A stretch of DNA of 64,000 bases from Phycisphaerales bacterium (GCA_029260345.1 JAJDDK010000004.1:124001-188000); one strand, 5' to 3'. Positions 54,006 to 63,454 are shown, numbered from the stretch's first letter. The notes: a model not told the origin generated them from the letters alone. Translations and numbers: made by a program.

Positions 54006-55157
54006 ATGAAAGCTGTTTGCGATCGCGCCGCGCTGTTGGACGCTATCAACCTCGTTTCCGGCGCTGTCGCTTCACGCACGCCGCGCCCGCAGCTTCAGTG
54101 CGTCCATCTTCAGGCCACCCGGGATGGTGATGCGGGGCTGCTGACTTTGGTCGGCGCCGATGGCGAAGTTTCGCTCGCGCTGCAGACACTCAACGTCGAA
54201 GTGCAGGAGCCGGGCGTCGCGCTGATCCCGGCGGACAAACTGCGCCAGATTGTCGCCGCTGAAGAAAACGAACCGACGCTGACGCTCAGCGCCGAAGGCG
54301 ATGCGCTCACGATCAAGGGCGCTGATGCGCGATTCAACATCTTCGGATATCCCCCCGCTGACTTCCCCGCGCCGCCGGAGTTTCCCCGCGATGCGGCGGG
54401 CGTGATCGGCGTGCGCAGCGGCGATTTCGCTGAACTTATTTCGAAGACACTTTTCGCCACGGCGCGTGAGAATTCGCGCTACGCCATCAACGGCGTGTTG
54501 CTGGTCGCTGAAAAGAAGAAACTGCAAATGGTCGCGACCGATGGTCGCCGTTTGGCGCTGGCCAAGGGCGGCGCGCTGTCAGGGCCGGATCAGCCGATGA
54601 AGTGCATCATTCCAACCAAGGCGCTCAACCAGGTCGTCAAACTCATCGACGATCCGGACGAGCCGGTGCGCATCGCCGTCACCGAGAATCAGGCGATTTT
54701 CGCGTTCGGCCATCCCGAAGAAGCGCCCCGTGCGGTGCTCGCTTCCAACCTCGTCGAAGGCGCGTTCCCCCCTTACGAAGACGTCATCCCCAAGGATCAG
54801 GACAAGAAGGCCGTCTTCGACACGGCCCGCCTCAGCAGCGCGTTCCGGCGCGCCGCGATTCTCACCAACGAAGACTCGCGCGGCGTACGCATGACGTTTG
54901 GCCCTGAAAAAGGCGTGGAATCGCTCCGACTCACCAGCCGCGCCGCCGAAATGGGCGATGCGGAGATCGATGTCCCCATTGAGTCTTATGAGGGCGACGG
55001 CGTCGAGATCGGTTTCAATCCGCAATTCGTCATCGATGCGCTCAAGGTGATCGAAGACGCCAAAGTCACCATCGAACTGAAGGCGTCGAACAAGCCCGGC
55101 GTGATTCGTTGCGGCCCCGGTTTCACCTACATCGTGATGCCGGTGAATCTTCAGTAA
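54006..55157 (+). CDS. dnaN: DNA polymerase III beta subunit (sliding clamp)
   Basis: 383 residues. Three clamp domains: MKAVCDRAALLDAINLVSGA with SRTPRPQLQCVHLQA (domain 1), FAELISKTLFATARENSRYAI with NGVLLVAEKKKLQMVATDGR (domain 2), and VDFNPQFVIDAL-type FNPQFVIDALKVI with the terminal TYIVMPVNLQ (domain 3). The final M-P-x-x-L is the clamp's C-terminal signature. The clamp tethers polymerase III to DNA. GGAGAGAG lies a few bases before the ATG. dnaA and gyrase genes are not adjacent. Confidence 0.96.
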   Translation: MKAVCDRAALLDAINLVSGAVASRTPRPQLQCVHLQATRDGDAGLLTLVGADGEVSLALQTLNVEVQEPGVALIPADKLRQIVAAEENEPTLTLSAEGDALTIKGADARFNIFGYPPADFPAPPEFPRDAAGVIGVRSGDFAELISKTLFATARENSRYAINGVLLVAEKKKLQMVATDGRRLALAKGGALSGPDQPMKCIIPTKALNQVVKLIDDPDEPVRIAVTENQAIFAFGHPEEAPRAVLASNLVEGAFPPYEDVIPKDQDKKAVFDTARLSSAFRRAAILTNEDSRGVRMTFGPEKGVESLRLTSRAAEMGDAEIDVPIESYEGDGVEIGFNPQFVIDALKVIEDAKVTIELKASNKPGVIRCGPGFTYIVMPVNLQ

Positions 55158-55373
55158 ACGATCCTGATGCAGAGATCGCCATACCCCCTCGAAGCGCGCC
55201 CCGGATCGCCCCCAATTTTCCTGCGAACGCCTGATAATCCGGACGCTTTCGTCAGGTTTCACGCCCTTCACCATTGATTAGGCTTGATCGGCCTCGATCG
55301 ATGAGGTCTACTAATTTCAGTGCGCAGCACCGGACGCCGCGCTTTGGCCCTTCCTTCGAATAACGGGTGGAAC

Positions 55374-57560
55374 ATGTTGAGAGATTCCCTGGTCAGTTGG
55401 CGCGCCCGCTCGGCGCGCGCCTTGGTTGCTGCCGCGCTGCTGGCCGTCGCGCCCTGCGCCCTCGCGCAGTCTCTTGAAGAGCTCGGCGTTTCAAGCAAAG
55501 CGCTTCACATGCAGTCGGGCGTCGTCGACACGTCGATTGACCGAACCGACCTCGCCGCGTTTGTGTTGGCGCAGCCAGAAAACGCGTCGCCTCGTCGCGT
55601 GATTCAGCTTGATGGTCCGCTCTCACCGGCACGCGCTCGCGCTTTGGCGAACGCCGGCGTGGTGCTCGGCGAATACCTGCCGATGTATGCGTATGTCGCG
55701 AATCTCTCCAACGCCGACGCCGCACGGCTTAGCGAATTGAACTTCGTTCGCTGGCACGGCGCTTTCGAGACCTCGTGGAAAGTTTCACCCGAACTCGGCC
55801 AGCGCACGTACGTTGATCCGCATTTGAGCGCTCTGCGCGACAACGGTTTGCTGCCGGTGGTGATCTCCATGTTTGAAGGCGTTGATTTGCAAGACGCCGC
55901 TGCGATGGTTGGCGCTCTTGAAGGCGTCAGCGTGGTGCAGACTTGGATGCAAGGCGACACGCCGCTCGTCGCCGCGACGATGCCCGAAGCGCGCGTGCCG
56001 AATCTCGCGAACCTTTCCGATGTCGCCTTCATCGCTGATGCGCAGGATGCTCAACTGCGCAACAACAACTCACGATGGATCGTGCAGACCAACGTCGGCA
56101 ACTCCACCACGGTCTATGACAACGGCATTCATGGCGAAGGTCAGGTCATTGGCATGATGGACGGTCGTCCGGCCGTCAACCACTGCTCGTTCGTCGATCC
56201 CGGCGTCGCCTTTGGCGCTGGTCACCGAAAGATCCTTGCCTACAACACGAGCACTTCGCCGATCAGTTCCCACGGCACGCACGTCGCAGGCACCGCCGTT
56301 GGCGATGGCGGCCAGTTCAGCAGCACGCGCGGCATCGCCTACCTCGCCAAGCTCGTCTACAACATCACGCCCGGTTTCCAGAACCAGAACGATCTCATCA
56401 ATCGATTGCAGGTGCACCACAACCAAGGCGCCCGCATTCACACGAACAGTTGGGGCGACGACGGCACGACCGCCTATTCCAACTGGACGCGCGCCATTGA
56501 TGTGTTCTCACGCAACAACGAGGACAGCGCCGTCCTCTTCGCCACAACGAACCTCGGCAGCCTTCGCGCACCGGAGAACGCCAAGAGTGTGCTGGCGGTC
56601 GGCGCCTCGCGCAGCATTAACCAGCAACACCTGTTCTGCTCGGGTGGCTCCGGGCCAACGGCCGACGGACGCCGCAAGCCTGAAATTTTCGCCCCCGGAT
56701 GCAACACAGTGTCTTCAAGCGGCTCCGGATGCGGCACGGTCGGCATGACGGGCACGTCCATGGCGGCGCCCGCCGTCGCCGGTGCGATGGCGCTGGCGCG
56801 TCAGTACTACACCGATGGTTACTACCCGAGCGGCGCCGCGAATCCCTCCGATGCGCTCACGCCGACCGGCGCTCTCATGCGCGCCACGCTGCTCAACGGC
56901 GCCGTCGATATGACTGGCATCGCCGGATATCCGAGCAACCTTGAAGGTTGGGGCCGCGTCCTGCTCGAGAACGCCCTGCACTTTACCGGCGAAACACGTT
57001 CACTCGTTGCCATTGACGTGCGTAACAGCGATCCGGAGTCACTGACCACCGGTGCGACCAATGAGCATATGTTCATGGTTGATGGCGCTGGGGAGCAGCT
57101 TCGTGTCACGCTGACCTTCACCGATTGGCCGGCCAACACGTTCTCAGCCTTCACGCCGATCAACGACATCAATCTCGAACTCGTCTCCCCGTCCGGCGCG
57201 ATCTTCCGTGGCAACGTGTTTTCCGGGGGCTCGTCAGTCACCGGCGGCTCGTTCGATGCGATCAACAGCACCGAACAAGTGCATGTGAACAATCCGCAAA
57301 CCGGCGCCTGGAGGGCGCGCATCATCGGCGCCGCCGTGAATCAGCAGACGCAGGGCTACGGTCTTGTGATCAGCGGTGATGTCAGCGCTGGCGCGGCGTG
57401 CATTGGCGACGTCAACGGCGACGGCGTCGTGGATGGCTCCGACCTCGCCGGCCTGCTGGCGAGCTGGGGCACGAACAATCCCACCACCGATTTCAATGGT
57501 GACGGCGTCGTCAACGGCTCGGATCTCGCAACACTGCTGGCGGCTTGGGGATCGTGCTGA
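55374..57560 (+). CDS. Secreted subtilisin-family (S8) serine protease with dockerin-like tail
   Basis: 728 residues. Signal peptide (RALVAAALLAVAPCALA/Q), a propeptide-like region to about 230, then the S8 domain: D263 in VIGMMDGRPAVNH, H300 in SSHGTHVAGTAV, oxyanion Asn in LFATTNLGS and S462 in GMTGTSMAAPAVAGAMA. The Asp motif reads DG rather than D(T/S)G. A P-domain-like jelly roll follows (LRVTLTFTDWPANTFSA, INDINLELVSPSG), then two dockerin-like halves: DVNGDGVVDGSDLAGLLASW and DFNGDGVVNGSDLATLLAAW. It probably digests proteins outside the cell or at its surface. The GTG at 55320 would extend the start without gain. Confidence 0.88.
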   Translation: MLRDSLVSWRARSARALVAAALLAVAPCALAQSLEELGVSSKALHMQSGVVDTSIDRTDLAAFVLAQPENASPRRVIQLDGPLSPARARALANAGVVLGEYLPMYAYVANLSNADAARLSELNFVRWHGAFETSWKVSPELGQRTYVDPHLSALRDNGLLPVVISMFEGVDLQDAAAMVGALEGVSVVQTWMQGDTPLVAATMPEARVPNLANLSDVAFIADAQDAQLRNNNSRWIVQTNVGNSTTVYDNGIHGEGQVIGMMDGRPAVNHCSFVDPGVAFGAGHRKILAYNTSTSPISSHGTHVAGTAVGDGGQFSSTRGIAYLAKLVYNITPGFQNQNDLINRLQVHHNQGARIHTNSWGDDGTTAYSNWTRAIDVFSRNNEDSAVLFATTNLGSLRAPENAKSVLAVGASRSINQQHLFCSGGSGPTADGRRKPEIFAPGCNTVSSSGSGCGTVGMTGTSMAAPAVAGAMALARQYYTDGYYPSGAANPSDALTPTGALMRATLLNGAVDMTGIAGYPSNLEGWGRVLLENALHFTGETRSLVAIDVRNSDPESLTTGATNEHMFMVDGAGEQLRVTLTFTDWPANTFSAFTPINDINLELVSPSGAIFRGNVFSGGSSVTGGSFDAINSTEQVHVNNPQTGAWRARIIGAAVNQQTQGYGLVISGDVSAGAACIGDVNGDGVVDGSDLAGLLASWGTNNPTTDFNGDGVVNGSDLATLLAAWGSC

Positions 57561-57870
57561 TTTCAATGTGACCAATCATCGTCAGATGATTTCAATTCAA
57601 CCCGCGGACTTCGGTCCGCGGGTTGTTTTTTTCATTGCGTCAAAATGGGCTCTGTTCGTAGTTTTTCTGCCCGTATATCTGCGTATGAAACCGCATCCGA
57701 TTGCGTGCATTTTGATCAGTGTGTCCAAAATTGCCGTGAAATCCTTGCAATTCAGTTGATCACCGCGCCTTATGGCAAGGTGAATGACGCTCTCTTGAGG
57801 AGGAGAGGTGGCCGCGCGCTCGCCGGAAGGTCTGAGCGATGTGACGCGGCTCAAACGTGGGCGAGAACAT
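57561..57870 (+). other. 310-base spacer between the subtilase and HEGKH genes
   Basis: It holds the subtilase terminator at 57599-57632 and about 240 bases of leader for the next gene. The AGGAGGAGAGG near 57798 would suit the GTG at 57808, but the signal peptide starts at 57871. No other gene is seen. Confidence 0.6.
57599..57632 (+). terminator. Rho-independent terminator of the subtilase gene
   Basis: AACCCGCGGAC, TTCG tetraloop, GTCCGCGGGTT, then GTTTTTTT. The 11-base stem is perfect and begins 39 bases after the stop. Confidence 0.95.
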
Positions 57871-59985
57871 ATGAAAACGAAGAGAATTTGGCTCCTGAGT
57901 ACAACTGTTGTGATTTCAACTGGTATCGCAGCCGCGCCCGCTGCGCACGCCGGTTATCTCAGCGGCATCACCGGACAAGGTCACGCCGTCAATCTCCTCG
58001 ATGGCCTCGACGCCAACAACGACAACATGATTGACGCTGGCAAAGTGCTCACCGACGCGCAGAAGGCGTACATCGACAAAATCCAGGCCGTGTTCGGCCT
58101 TGGCGCGGATGACGACAACGGCGCGCTGGCGCAAGCGAAGATCATGAAGCGTCACGTCTGCGACGCGATCGACCAGGTCAAGCGCCAGGATGCAACGATT
58201 GGCGCCTGCCTTGAAAAGCTCAAGGAAAAAGGCTTGATCTGTGTTGCATTCGATGCGCCCGCGACGACGGCCGGCACGGCCATCAACGACGGCAAGCCGG
58301 AATGCAACGAGAACGACAAGATCAATATCAACGGTCGGTACTTGCGCATGATCAATCGCTACCCGCCCGGCGATGATGAAGAGGGGACGCCGCGCCCGTA
58401 CGACACAAGCTTCATGTGTCTTGTCTTGACGCTCCTGCACGAAGGCAAACATGCCGTGCAGGATTACGACCCAACGACCCTCGGCCTCGACGCATGCAAG
58501 GCCCGCGCGACCGTCAACAAGCGCCGCGTCTGCAACGAAGCCTCCGATGGCGCCAACGGCGAAGACAAAGGCGCTCACGTCATTGAGAACGAATGGATCG
58601 CAGAGCTGAAGACCGAGCTGAACAAGCTCAAAATGAACATGCCGAACGATCCCAACGCGTCAGACGCCACCAAAAATATTCTGATGGCGTTCACGAACGA
58701 TTTCCCAAACCAGAAACAGCGCAACATGGCGATTGACACTTTCATCGCCCACTTGTGTCAGGTCGAAACCAGCAACAACACCATTATCGCGTGCTACCGC
58801 AAGGCGAAAGAGGCATTCGACGTCTTCATCACCACGAATTACAAGACGCCAGAAGAGAAAGCCGCCACACTGAGAGTCTTGCGAGAAACATTGCGAGACG
58901 CGCGCTGGCGACGCATCATCAGCCGCTTCGATCTTCCGCGCATCACACTCATCAGCCAAGGCGATCAGCCGGTGATTCAGCAGTTCACCGATGACATGGA
59001 CGGCGACTTCCCGCTGGACACGGGTCTCGGGGGCGGCGTCGCGGACATCATTCTGCCGCTCGGTGATGAATCACCGTGGCTTCTCGTACTCGGCAGTGAC
59101 AATGCGGACAACGCGATCATGCAGGGTTACTTTGACGGCAACGGGAACGGGCTCTTCGAACTCACCGAGTTGATGTTCCAGACGCCGCCAATGGCCCCGC
59201 TTTCGAGTGATCTTGACTTCGTCAACACCATTCCGGTCGGCGGACTCCTTTTCATCATCGATTGGGAAACCGGCATGATCTGGCCGCTTCAGGACACCAA
59301 TGCCGACGAGATTCCCGACACGCTCCAGCCGAATCCGGTTTACCAGATCCAGGGTGATCTTTCGTTTATCCAGGATTTCTATCTGGACCCGCTGCTGCTC
59401 ACCGTGTGGGGCACGGACGACATCGCGTTCGACAACGTCGCATTCGGCTTTGACGATCCGCTGCTTGGCCTGCCCGCCGAGAACTTTGACGGCGATCCAA
59501 ACAACGATTTCGAGTTCGGCCAGATTTTTTACAACACCGTGCTGTATCCGCCGGTGCAGGTCGGGCCGCCACTCGTGCCCGGCCAGAATGTCATGCCCAT
59601 CGCGGGTTACAACGTCGATTCGTTCTTCGACATTGTCTACCGCATCGAATCAATTGACCCAGCGACCAATCAACCATTCGAGTTGCTCGCGACCGGACCG
59701 ATTCAAACCAGCGATCCGATTTTCGCCAAGCTTTCTCGGCCGCTGATTGCCGGTGAGTGGATCCGCATCAGTGATGACGTCGGCATGCACTCGCCGCTCC
59801 TTCCAGTCGCCGGTCTGTGCCCAGGGAAAGGCGCGGACATCAACGGCGATGGCGCCGTCAATGGCGTTGATCTCGCGGCGCTGCTGGCGAGTTGGAACTC
59901 GGCGAATCCCTGCGCTGATCTTAACGGCGACGGGATTGTGAACGGCTCCGATCTTGCCGCGTTGCTGGCGGGCTGGACCGGGTAA
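57871..59985 (+). CDS. Secreted zincin-like (HEGKH) protein with dockerin-like tail
   Basis: 704 residues. Signal peptide (KRIWLLSTTVVISTGIAAA to AHA/G). An EF-hand-like loop, DANNDNMIDAGK, comes early. The HExxH motif LTLLHEGKHAVQDYD places H190, E191 and H194, with E239/E241 in HVIENEWIAEL about 45-50 residues later as a possible third zinc ligand. A second calcium-like loop is FDGNGNGLFELTEL. The C-terminus has DINGDGAVNGVDLAALLASW and DLNGDGIVNGSDLAALLAGW. I do not recognise a named peptidase family, so activity is inferred from the motif alone. A GTG at 57808 with AGGAGG upstream is the alternative start. Confidence 0.75.
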   Translation: MKTKRIWLLSTTVVISTGIAAAPAAHAGYLSGITGQGHAVNLLDGLDANNDNMIDAGKVLTDAQKAYIDKIQAVFGLGADDDNGALAQAKIMKRHVCDAIDQVKRQDATIGACLEKLKEKGLICVAFDAPATTAGTAINDGKPECNENDKININGRYLRMINRYPPGDDEEGTPRPYDTSFMCLVLTLLHEGKHAVQDYDPTTLGLDACKARATVNKRRVCNEASDGANGEDKGAHVIENEWIAELKTELNKLKMNMPNDPNASDATKNILMAFTNDFPNQKQRNMAIDTFIAHLCQVETSNNTIIACYRKAKEAFDVFITTNYKTPEEKAATLRVLRETLRDARWRRIISRFDLPRITLISQGDQPVIQQFTDDMDGDFPLDTGLGGGVADIILPLGDESPWLLVLGSDNADNAIMQGYFDGNGNGLFELTELMFQTPPMAPLSSDLDFVNTIPVGGLLFIIDWETGMIWPLQDTNADEIPDTLQPNPVYQIQGDLSFIQDFYLDPLLLTVWGTDDIAFDNVAFGFDDPLLGLPAENFDGDPNNDFEFGQIFYNTVLYPPVQVGPPLVPGQNVMPIAGYNVDSFFDIVYRIESIDPATNQPFELLATGPIQTSDPIFAKLSRPLIAGEWIRISDDVGMHSPLLPVAGLCPGKGADINGDGAVNGVDLAALLASWNSANPCADLNGDGIVNGSDLAALLAGWTG

Positions 59986-60021
59986 CACAACGGCTCTCGG
60001 TTGCGCCAATCTCAATGCTCC

Positions 60022-60053
60022 AAGCCCGCGATGTGGCGTCGCGGGCTTTTCTT
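60022..60053 (+). terminator. Rho-independent terminator of the HEGKH gene
   Basis: AAGCCCGCGA (60022-60031) and TCGCGGGCTT (60039-60048) form a perfect 10-base stem with a 7-base loop, followed by TTCTT. It ends at the stop codon of the convergent kinase gene. Confidence 0.85.
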
Positions 60054-60909
60054 ATGCGCTGTCCGGCGACGCGTGACTCGGCTCGCGCAGCATGTCAACG
60101 CGCGGCTTGGTGCTCTTGCCTTTCTTCGCAAACTGCTCAAGCTCGCGCCAGACTTTATGCGGCTCTTCCACCGCCTCCGTCAACGCCCTCATCAGAACAG
60201 TCCGGCGCGGCAACACCCCATGCCCGAGCGCCTCGGCAAGCATGGCGCGCAACATGCGCACCCGACGGCCGGGCCGGCGCTGAATGTCCACGGTGTCGAT
60301 CGCCGCGATCTCGCCCGTCGGCACGCGGATCAGATTCGAGAGTTTGGTGTCGCGATCAAACCACCCGTAGCTGTCAATCGTCGCGACGAGTTTTCCGACG
60401 CGCCGAGCGGCGTCGTGTTCCTCCGCAACGGAGAGATCGCCATTCGCGAGGTGGCGAAGCAGATCGACGCCAGGGACGTGCCGCATCAGAAGCCAGTCGC
60501 ATCGGCGATTGCCGATTTTCCCCGTGGCCAGTAGCACCGGCGACCCCGTGGGGATCCCCAGTGCGTCGAGCTGCTCGGCGCCGCGCCATTGTCGCCTCGA
60601 TCTTCGGCGCGGGCTCAGTGACCGAATCCGGCCCCAAAGCCCATCCGCCGCGACGATTTGTTTCAATGCGACCAGCACGGTGCGTCCGCAGTATTCAAGT
60701 TCACCGAGGTAGGTGAAGTGATCCCCTTCGATCTTGGCGAAACGCCCTTCTCCCACCCAGGCGCCGCGCGTGAGCGCTTCGAGCGCTTGTTCCGCCTCAT
60801 CGCGAAGAATGGCGCCTTTCTTCGGGCGCACGAGCCGCAACGCATCCGGCGCGGCAGGCGGATTGGTGTGATTCACAGCCTCTGGCACGGCGGGATGGTA
60901 TCCGGACAT
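60052..60909 (-). CDS. Kdo/WaaP-like lipopolysaccharide kinase family protein
   Basis: 285 residues. Kinase-fold features: VLVALKQIVAADGLWG for the strand-3 lysine, WLLMRHVPGVDLLRHLA for the hinge, and WFDRDTKLSNLIRVPTGEIA with IDTVDIQRRPGRR for catalytic and metal sites. The HxD is FDRD and DFG is replaced by DTVD, as in WaaP/KdkA kinases, which phosphorylate lipid A core heptose or Kdo. A glycosyltransferase of the same pathway type is divergent 45 bases away. Start 60909 leaves a short unstructured N-terminus. Confidence 0.7.
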   Translation of the reverse strand: MSGYHPAVPEAVNHTNPPAAPDALRLVRPKKGAILRDEAEQALEALTRGAWVGEGRFAKIEGDHFTYLGELEYCGRTVLVALKQIVAADGLWGRIRSLSPRRRSRRQWRGAEQLDALGIPTGSPVLLATGKIGNRRCDWLLMRHVPGVDLLRHLANGDLSVAEEHDAARRVGKLVATIDSYGWFDRDTKLSNLIRVPTGEIAAIDTVDIQRRPGRRVRMLRAMLAEALGHGVLPRRTVLMRALTEAVEEPHKVWRELEQFAKKGKSTKPRVDMLREPSHASPDSA

Positions 60910-60954
60910 CGCGGACGTGTTGACATCGCGCGCGCGCCGCCGGACGATCACCGC

Positions 60955-61758
60955 ATGGTTGACAAGCCGCTCCCGATGTCTGTCTCCATCGTTTGTAAGA
61001 ACAGCGAACACACCATCGGGCGCACACTCGACAGCGTCAGAGGACTGGCGGAGGAGATCGTCGCGGTTGATTCCGGCTCCACGGATGGCACCATAGAGCT
61101 GCTGAAAGCGCACAACGCCGTCGTTATCGAGTCCGAGTGGCTGGGCTACAAAGAGACCAAACAATTCGCCATGGAGCGATGCTCATCTCCGTGGATTCTC
61201 AGCCTCGACAGCGATGAATCGCTCGAGCCGGAGCTGGCGCAATCAATCCGAACTGCGATCACGTCAGAATCCCCAGACGTGCGCGGCTACGAAATGAACC
61301 GAAAAGTGTGGTGGGCCGGCGGGCCCCTCAATTACGCGTGGCAGCCGGAATGGCGTTTGCGCCTCGTGCGGCGAGGCGAAGCGCACTGGGTCGGACGCAA
61401 CCCGCATGATCGCCTTGAACTTATTGATCGCACGGCTCGGACGGCGCGAATTTCCGGCGACATGCGTCACGATGCTTTCACCAGCATGGAGGACTACCTC
61501 CGCAAAAATTTGGCGCACAGCGTCGTCGGGGCGCAGAATCATTTTCAGGATGGCCGCCGCGGCTCGCGCCGACGACTGTTGACGTCGCCCATCGGCGCCT
61601 GGATGAAGCAAATGGCGATTCGGCAGGCATGGCGCGATGGATGGCGCGGCTGGGCCGCCGCCAGCGCCACCGCCAGCGCGACCATGATGAAGCATCTCAT
61701 TCTCTTGGAATTGTCGCGCCGCGACAGCGAAGAAGCTCGCACTCACCGCGATGGATAA
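60955..61758 (+). CDS. Family 2 glycosyltransferase (WaaE/KdtX-like)
   Basis: 267 residues. SVSIVCKNSEHTIGRTLDSV opens a GT2 fold; EEIVAVDSGSTDGTIELLKA and WILSLDSDESLEPEL carry the nucleotide and metal-binding aspartates. VWWAGGPLNYAWQPEWRLRL and AHWVGRNPHDRLE match the WaaE group that adds glucose to the LPS inner core. An ATG seven codons later (60976) is an alternative start. Its stop overlaps plsY by eight bases, so both are co-transcribed. Confidence 0.8.
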   Translation: MVDKPLPMSVSIVCKNSEHTIGRTLDSVRGLAEEIVAVDSGSTDGTIELLKAHNAVVIESEWLGYKETKQFAMERCSSPWILSLDSDESLEPELAQSIRTAITSESPDVRGYEMNRKVWWAGGPLNYAWQPEWRLRLVRRGEAHWVGRNPHDRLELIDRTARTARISGDMRHDAFTSMEDYLRKNLAHSVVGAQNHFQDGRRGSRRRLLTSPIGAWMKQMAIRQAWRDGWRGWAAASATASATMMKHLILLELSRRDSEEARTHRDG

Positions 61759-62452
61759 TTTCCCCGCATTCATGTGGATCGGTCTCATCGCCGCCGCGTA
61801 CCTCGCCGGTTCGATTCCGTTCGGCCTGCTCATCGGCCGGTTGAAAGGAATCGACATTCGCGCGCACGGCTCCGGCAACATCGGCGCAACCAATGCGGGA
61901 CGGGTGCTGGGCAATCGCTACGGCGCGTTGTGTTTTGCGCTGGATGTTTTGAAAGGAGCCATTCCCGTGTTGGTCGCTGGCGTCGTGATGAACACGCTTG
62001 ATGTGAAGACTTTGAACCCCGCGCGCACGGCGTGGTGGTTTGGCGTTGCGGTTGGCGCCATGGTCGGACATATGCATCCGGTGTGGCTTCGCTTCAAGGG
62101 CGGCAAGGGCGTCGCGACGGGCTTCGGCGCTCTGGCTGCCATGTGGCCGATCACGACTGTTGCCGCGATTGGAAGCCTCATCGTGTGGCTCATCAGTGTG
62201 TGGTTTACATCATTGGTGGGCGTCAGTTCGTGCCTGGCCGCGATCTGCGTGCCGGTGTTCATTTCGATCGCCGCTGCGGCGCTTGGGGATTCGGACCTCA
62301 GCCTCTGGTCTCGACTGGCGAATGTCTGGCCCGGGATCGCGATTTCCAGCGCTCTCGCTGCGGCCGTGATCTGGCGCCACCGGGGCAACATTCGGCGGAC
62401 GTTGGCCGGGACCGAGCCACGAACAAATTTGCTCCGAAAACAAAGCGACTAA
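61751..62452 (+). CDS. plsY: Glycerol-3-phosphate acyltransferase PlsY
   Basis: 233 residues with five to six membrane helices. Family motifs: AYLAGSIPFGLLIGRLKGID, HGSGNIGATNAGRVLGNRYG (GSGNxGATN), GHMHPVWLRFKGGKGVATGF (KGGKGVAT) and a late WRHRGNIRRTLAGTEP. It transfers acyl from acyl-phosphate to glycerol-3-phosphate, the first step of phospholipid synthesis. All three conserved loops are intact. plsX is not in the window. Confidence 0.95.
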   Translation: MDNFPAFMWIGLIAAAYLAGSIPFGLLIGRLKGIDIRAHGSGNIGATNAGRVLGNRYGALCFALDVLKGAIPVLVAGVVMNTLDVKTLNPARTAWWFGVAVGAMVGHMHPVWLRFKGGKGVATGFGALAAMWPITTVAAIGSLIVWLISVWFTSLVGVSSCLAAICVPVFISIAAAALGDSDLSLWSRLANVWPGIAISSALAAAVIWRHRGNIRRTLAGTEPRTNLLRKQSD

Positions 62453-62644
62453 GTGTTTTTCATGGGATGCGCGACCCGGCGCGGGTGGGGTCGTGCGGCT
62501 TGTGCGGGCGCGTCGTGTCCGCCAAGCGATGGAACCGGTCTTTCTACCTAAACAATCGGCCGATGTCGCTGCTCGACGCCGGACTGCTGCGGTCTCTCCC
62601 CACCGCGCATTGTCCCGGCCAAGACCACCAGAGGAGGACGCTCC

Positions 62645-62905
62645 ATGAGCAACCTCAAACTTCGGTACGACGGGTACGACCGCGACGAGGCGCCAACCTC
62701 AATCCCCTTTCCATCGATGAACCACTTCAAGCACATGCCGGCTGAAGGTTCGTCAGACGCTGACGATCGTGCGCTCAAATTGGCGCGCGACATCGAAAAC
62801 GCGCTGGACGATGTGCAGCGCCGTCTTGATGACGTGAAGCATCAGCTTGACGATGCGTTCAAACTGCCGCAGCCGTCGGACACCTGGCCGCCGTCAGCCG
62901 CGTAA
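62645..62905 (+). CDS. Small acidic coiled-coil protein of unknown function
   Basis: 86 residues. GAGGAGG lies seven bases before the ATG, a strong sign of real translation. The N-terminus is charged and flexible. Residues about 42-75 form a heptad-like helix (LARDIENALDDVQRRLDDVK), then a Pro-rich end. No family recognised and no membrane segment. The 192 bases upstream hold no gene I can support. Confidence 0.7.
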   Translation: MSNLKLRYDGYDRDEAPTSIPFPSMNHFKHMPAEGSSDADDRALKLARDIENALDDVQRRLDDVKHQLDDAFKLPQPSDTWPPSAA

Positions 62906-62932
62906 GTGGAGACGTGCGCCGTCGCGCACTCA

Positions 62933-63454
62933 TCACATCACGGAGCCCATGCCCATCATGCGGCGCCAGGCACTGGTCTGGCCCATGTGCATCATCATGT
63001 GGTGCGCCGTGAGGAAATTGAGCAAGCCGCCGACGGTCGGCATGGCTTCCTGACCAAACAGCGTGTTCGGTCCGGCCATGGTCGCATCGTCGGTTTGCTC
63101 GATGGCGTCGAGCGCTGCGTTCATGCGCGTCAGGAAAAGTTCGATCAACTCGTCCTTTGGCGGATAGATCGAGCCCTGCGCATCGTCCTTGCACTCCGTG
63201 CCGTCTTTGCACAATTCCGTGATCGCCGGATTCGGGCTCGCGAGCTCCGGCTTGCCGACGAGCTCCATCACGTAATCGGGATAGATCGACAGATGGCCAA
63301 GGATCCAAGCCGGGTGATTTGTGTTCACGCCTTCGGGCTTGCGAGCGAATTTCTCCGCTGGAATCTCGCGAACCATTTTCTCAAATAACCCAAGCGCCAT
63401 TCGCGTGGGCGGCACGATCGTCTGGGCGCTGGCATTGGTGGATGTCGCGGGCAT
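62933..63454 (-). CDS. DinB-like four-helix-bundle protein
   Basis: 173 residues. TRMALGLFEKMVREIPAEKF, NHPAWILGHLSIYPDYVMEL and GLLNFLTAHHMMMHMGQTSA are the helix 1, 2 and 3 signatures of DinB/DUF664 proteins, with metal-binding-type histidines in HPAWILGH and AHHMMMH. Members bind divalent metals and some act in thiol-linked conjugation; the substrate here is unknown. It is convergent with the small coiled-coil gene (27 bases apart). Confidence 0.8.
   Translation of the reverse strand: MPATSTNASAQTIVPPTRMALGLFEKMVREIPAEKFARKPEGVNTNHPAWILGHLSIYPDYVMELVGKPELASPNPAITELCKDGTECKDDAQGSIYPPKDELIELFLTRMNAALDAIEQTDDATMAGPNTLFGQEAMPTVGGLLNFLTAHHMMMHMGQTSAWRRMMGMGSVM

Noticed and set aside
62453-62644. 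Possible small gene between plsY and the coiled-coil gene
   Set aside because: Readable frames lack a ribosome site and overlap neighbours in inconsistent frames.
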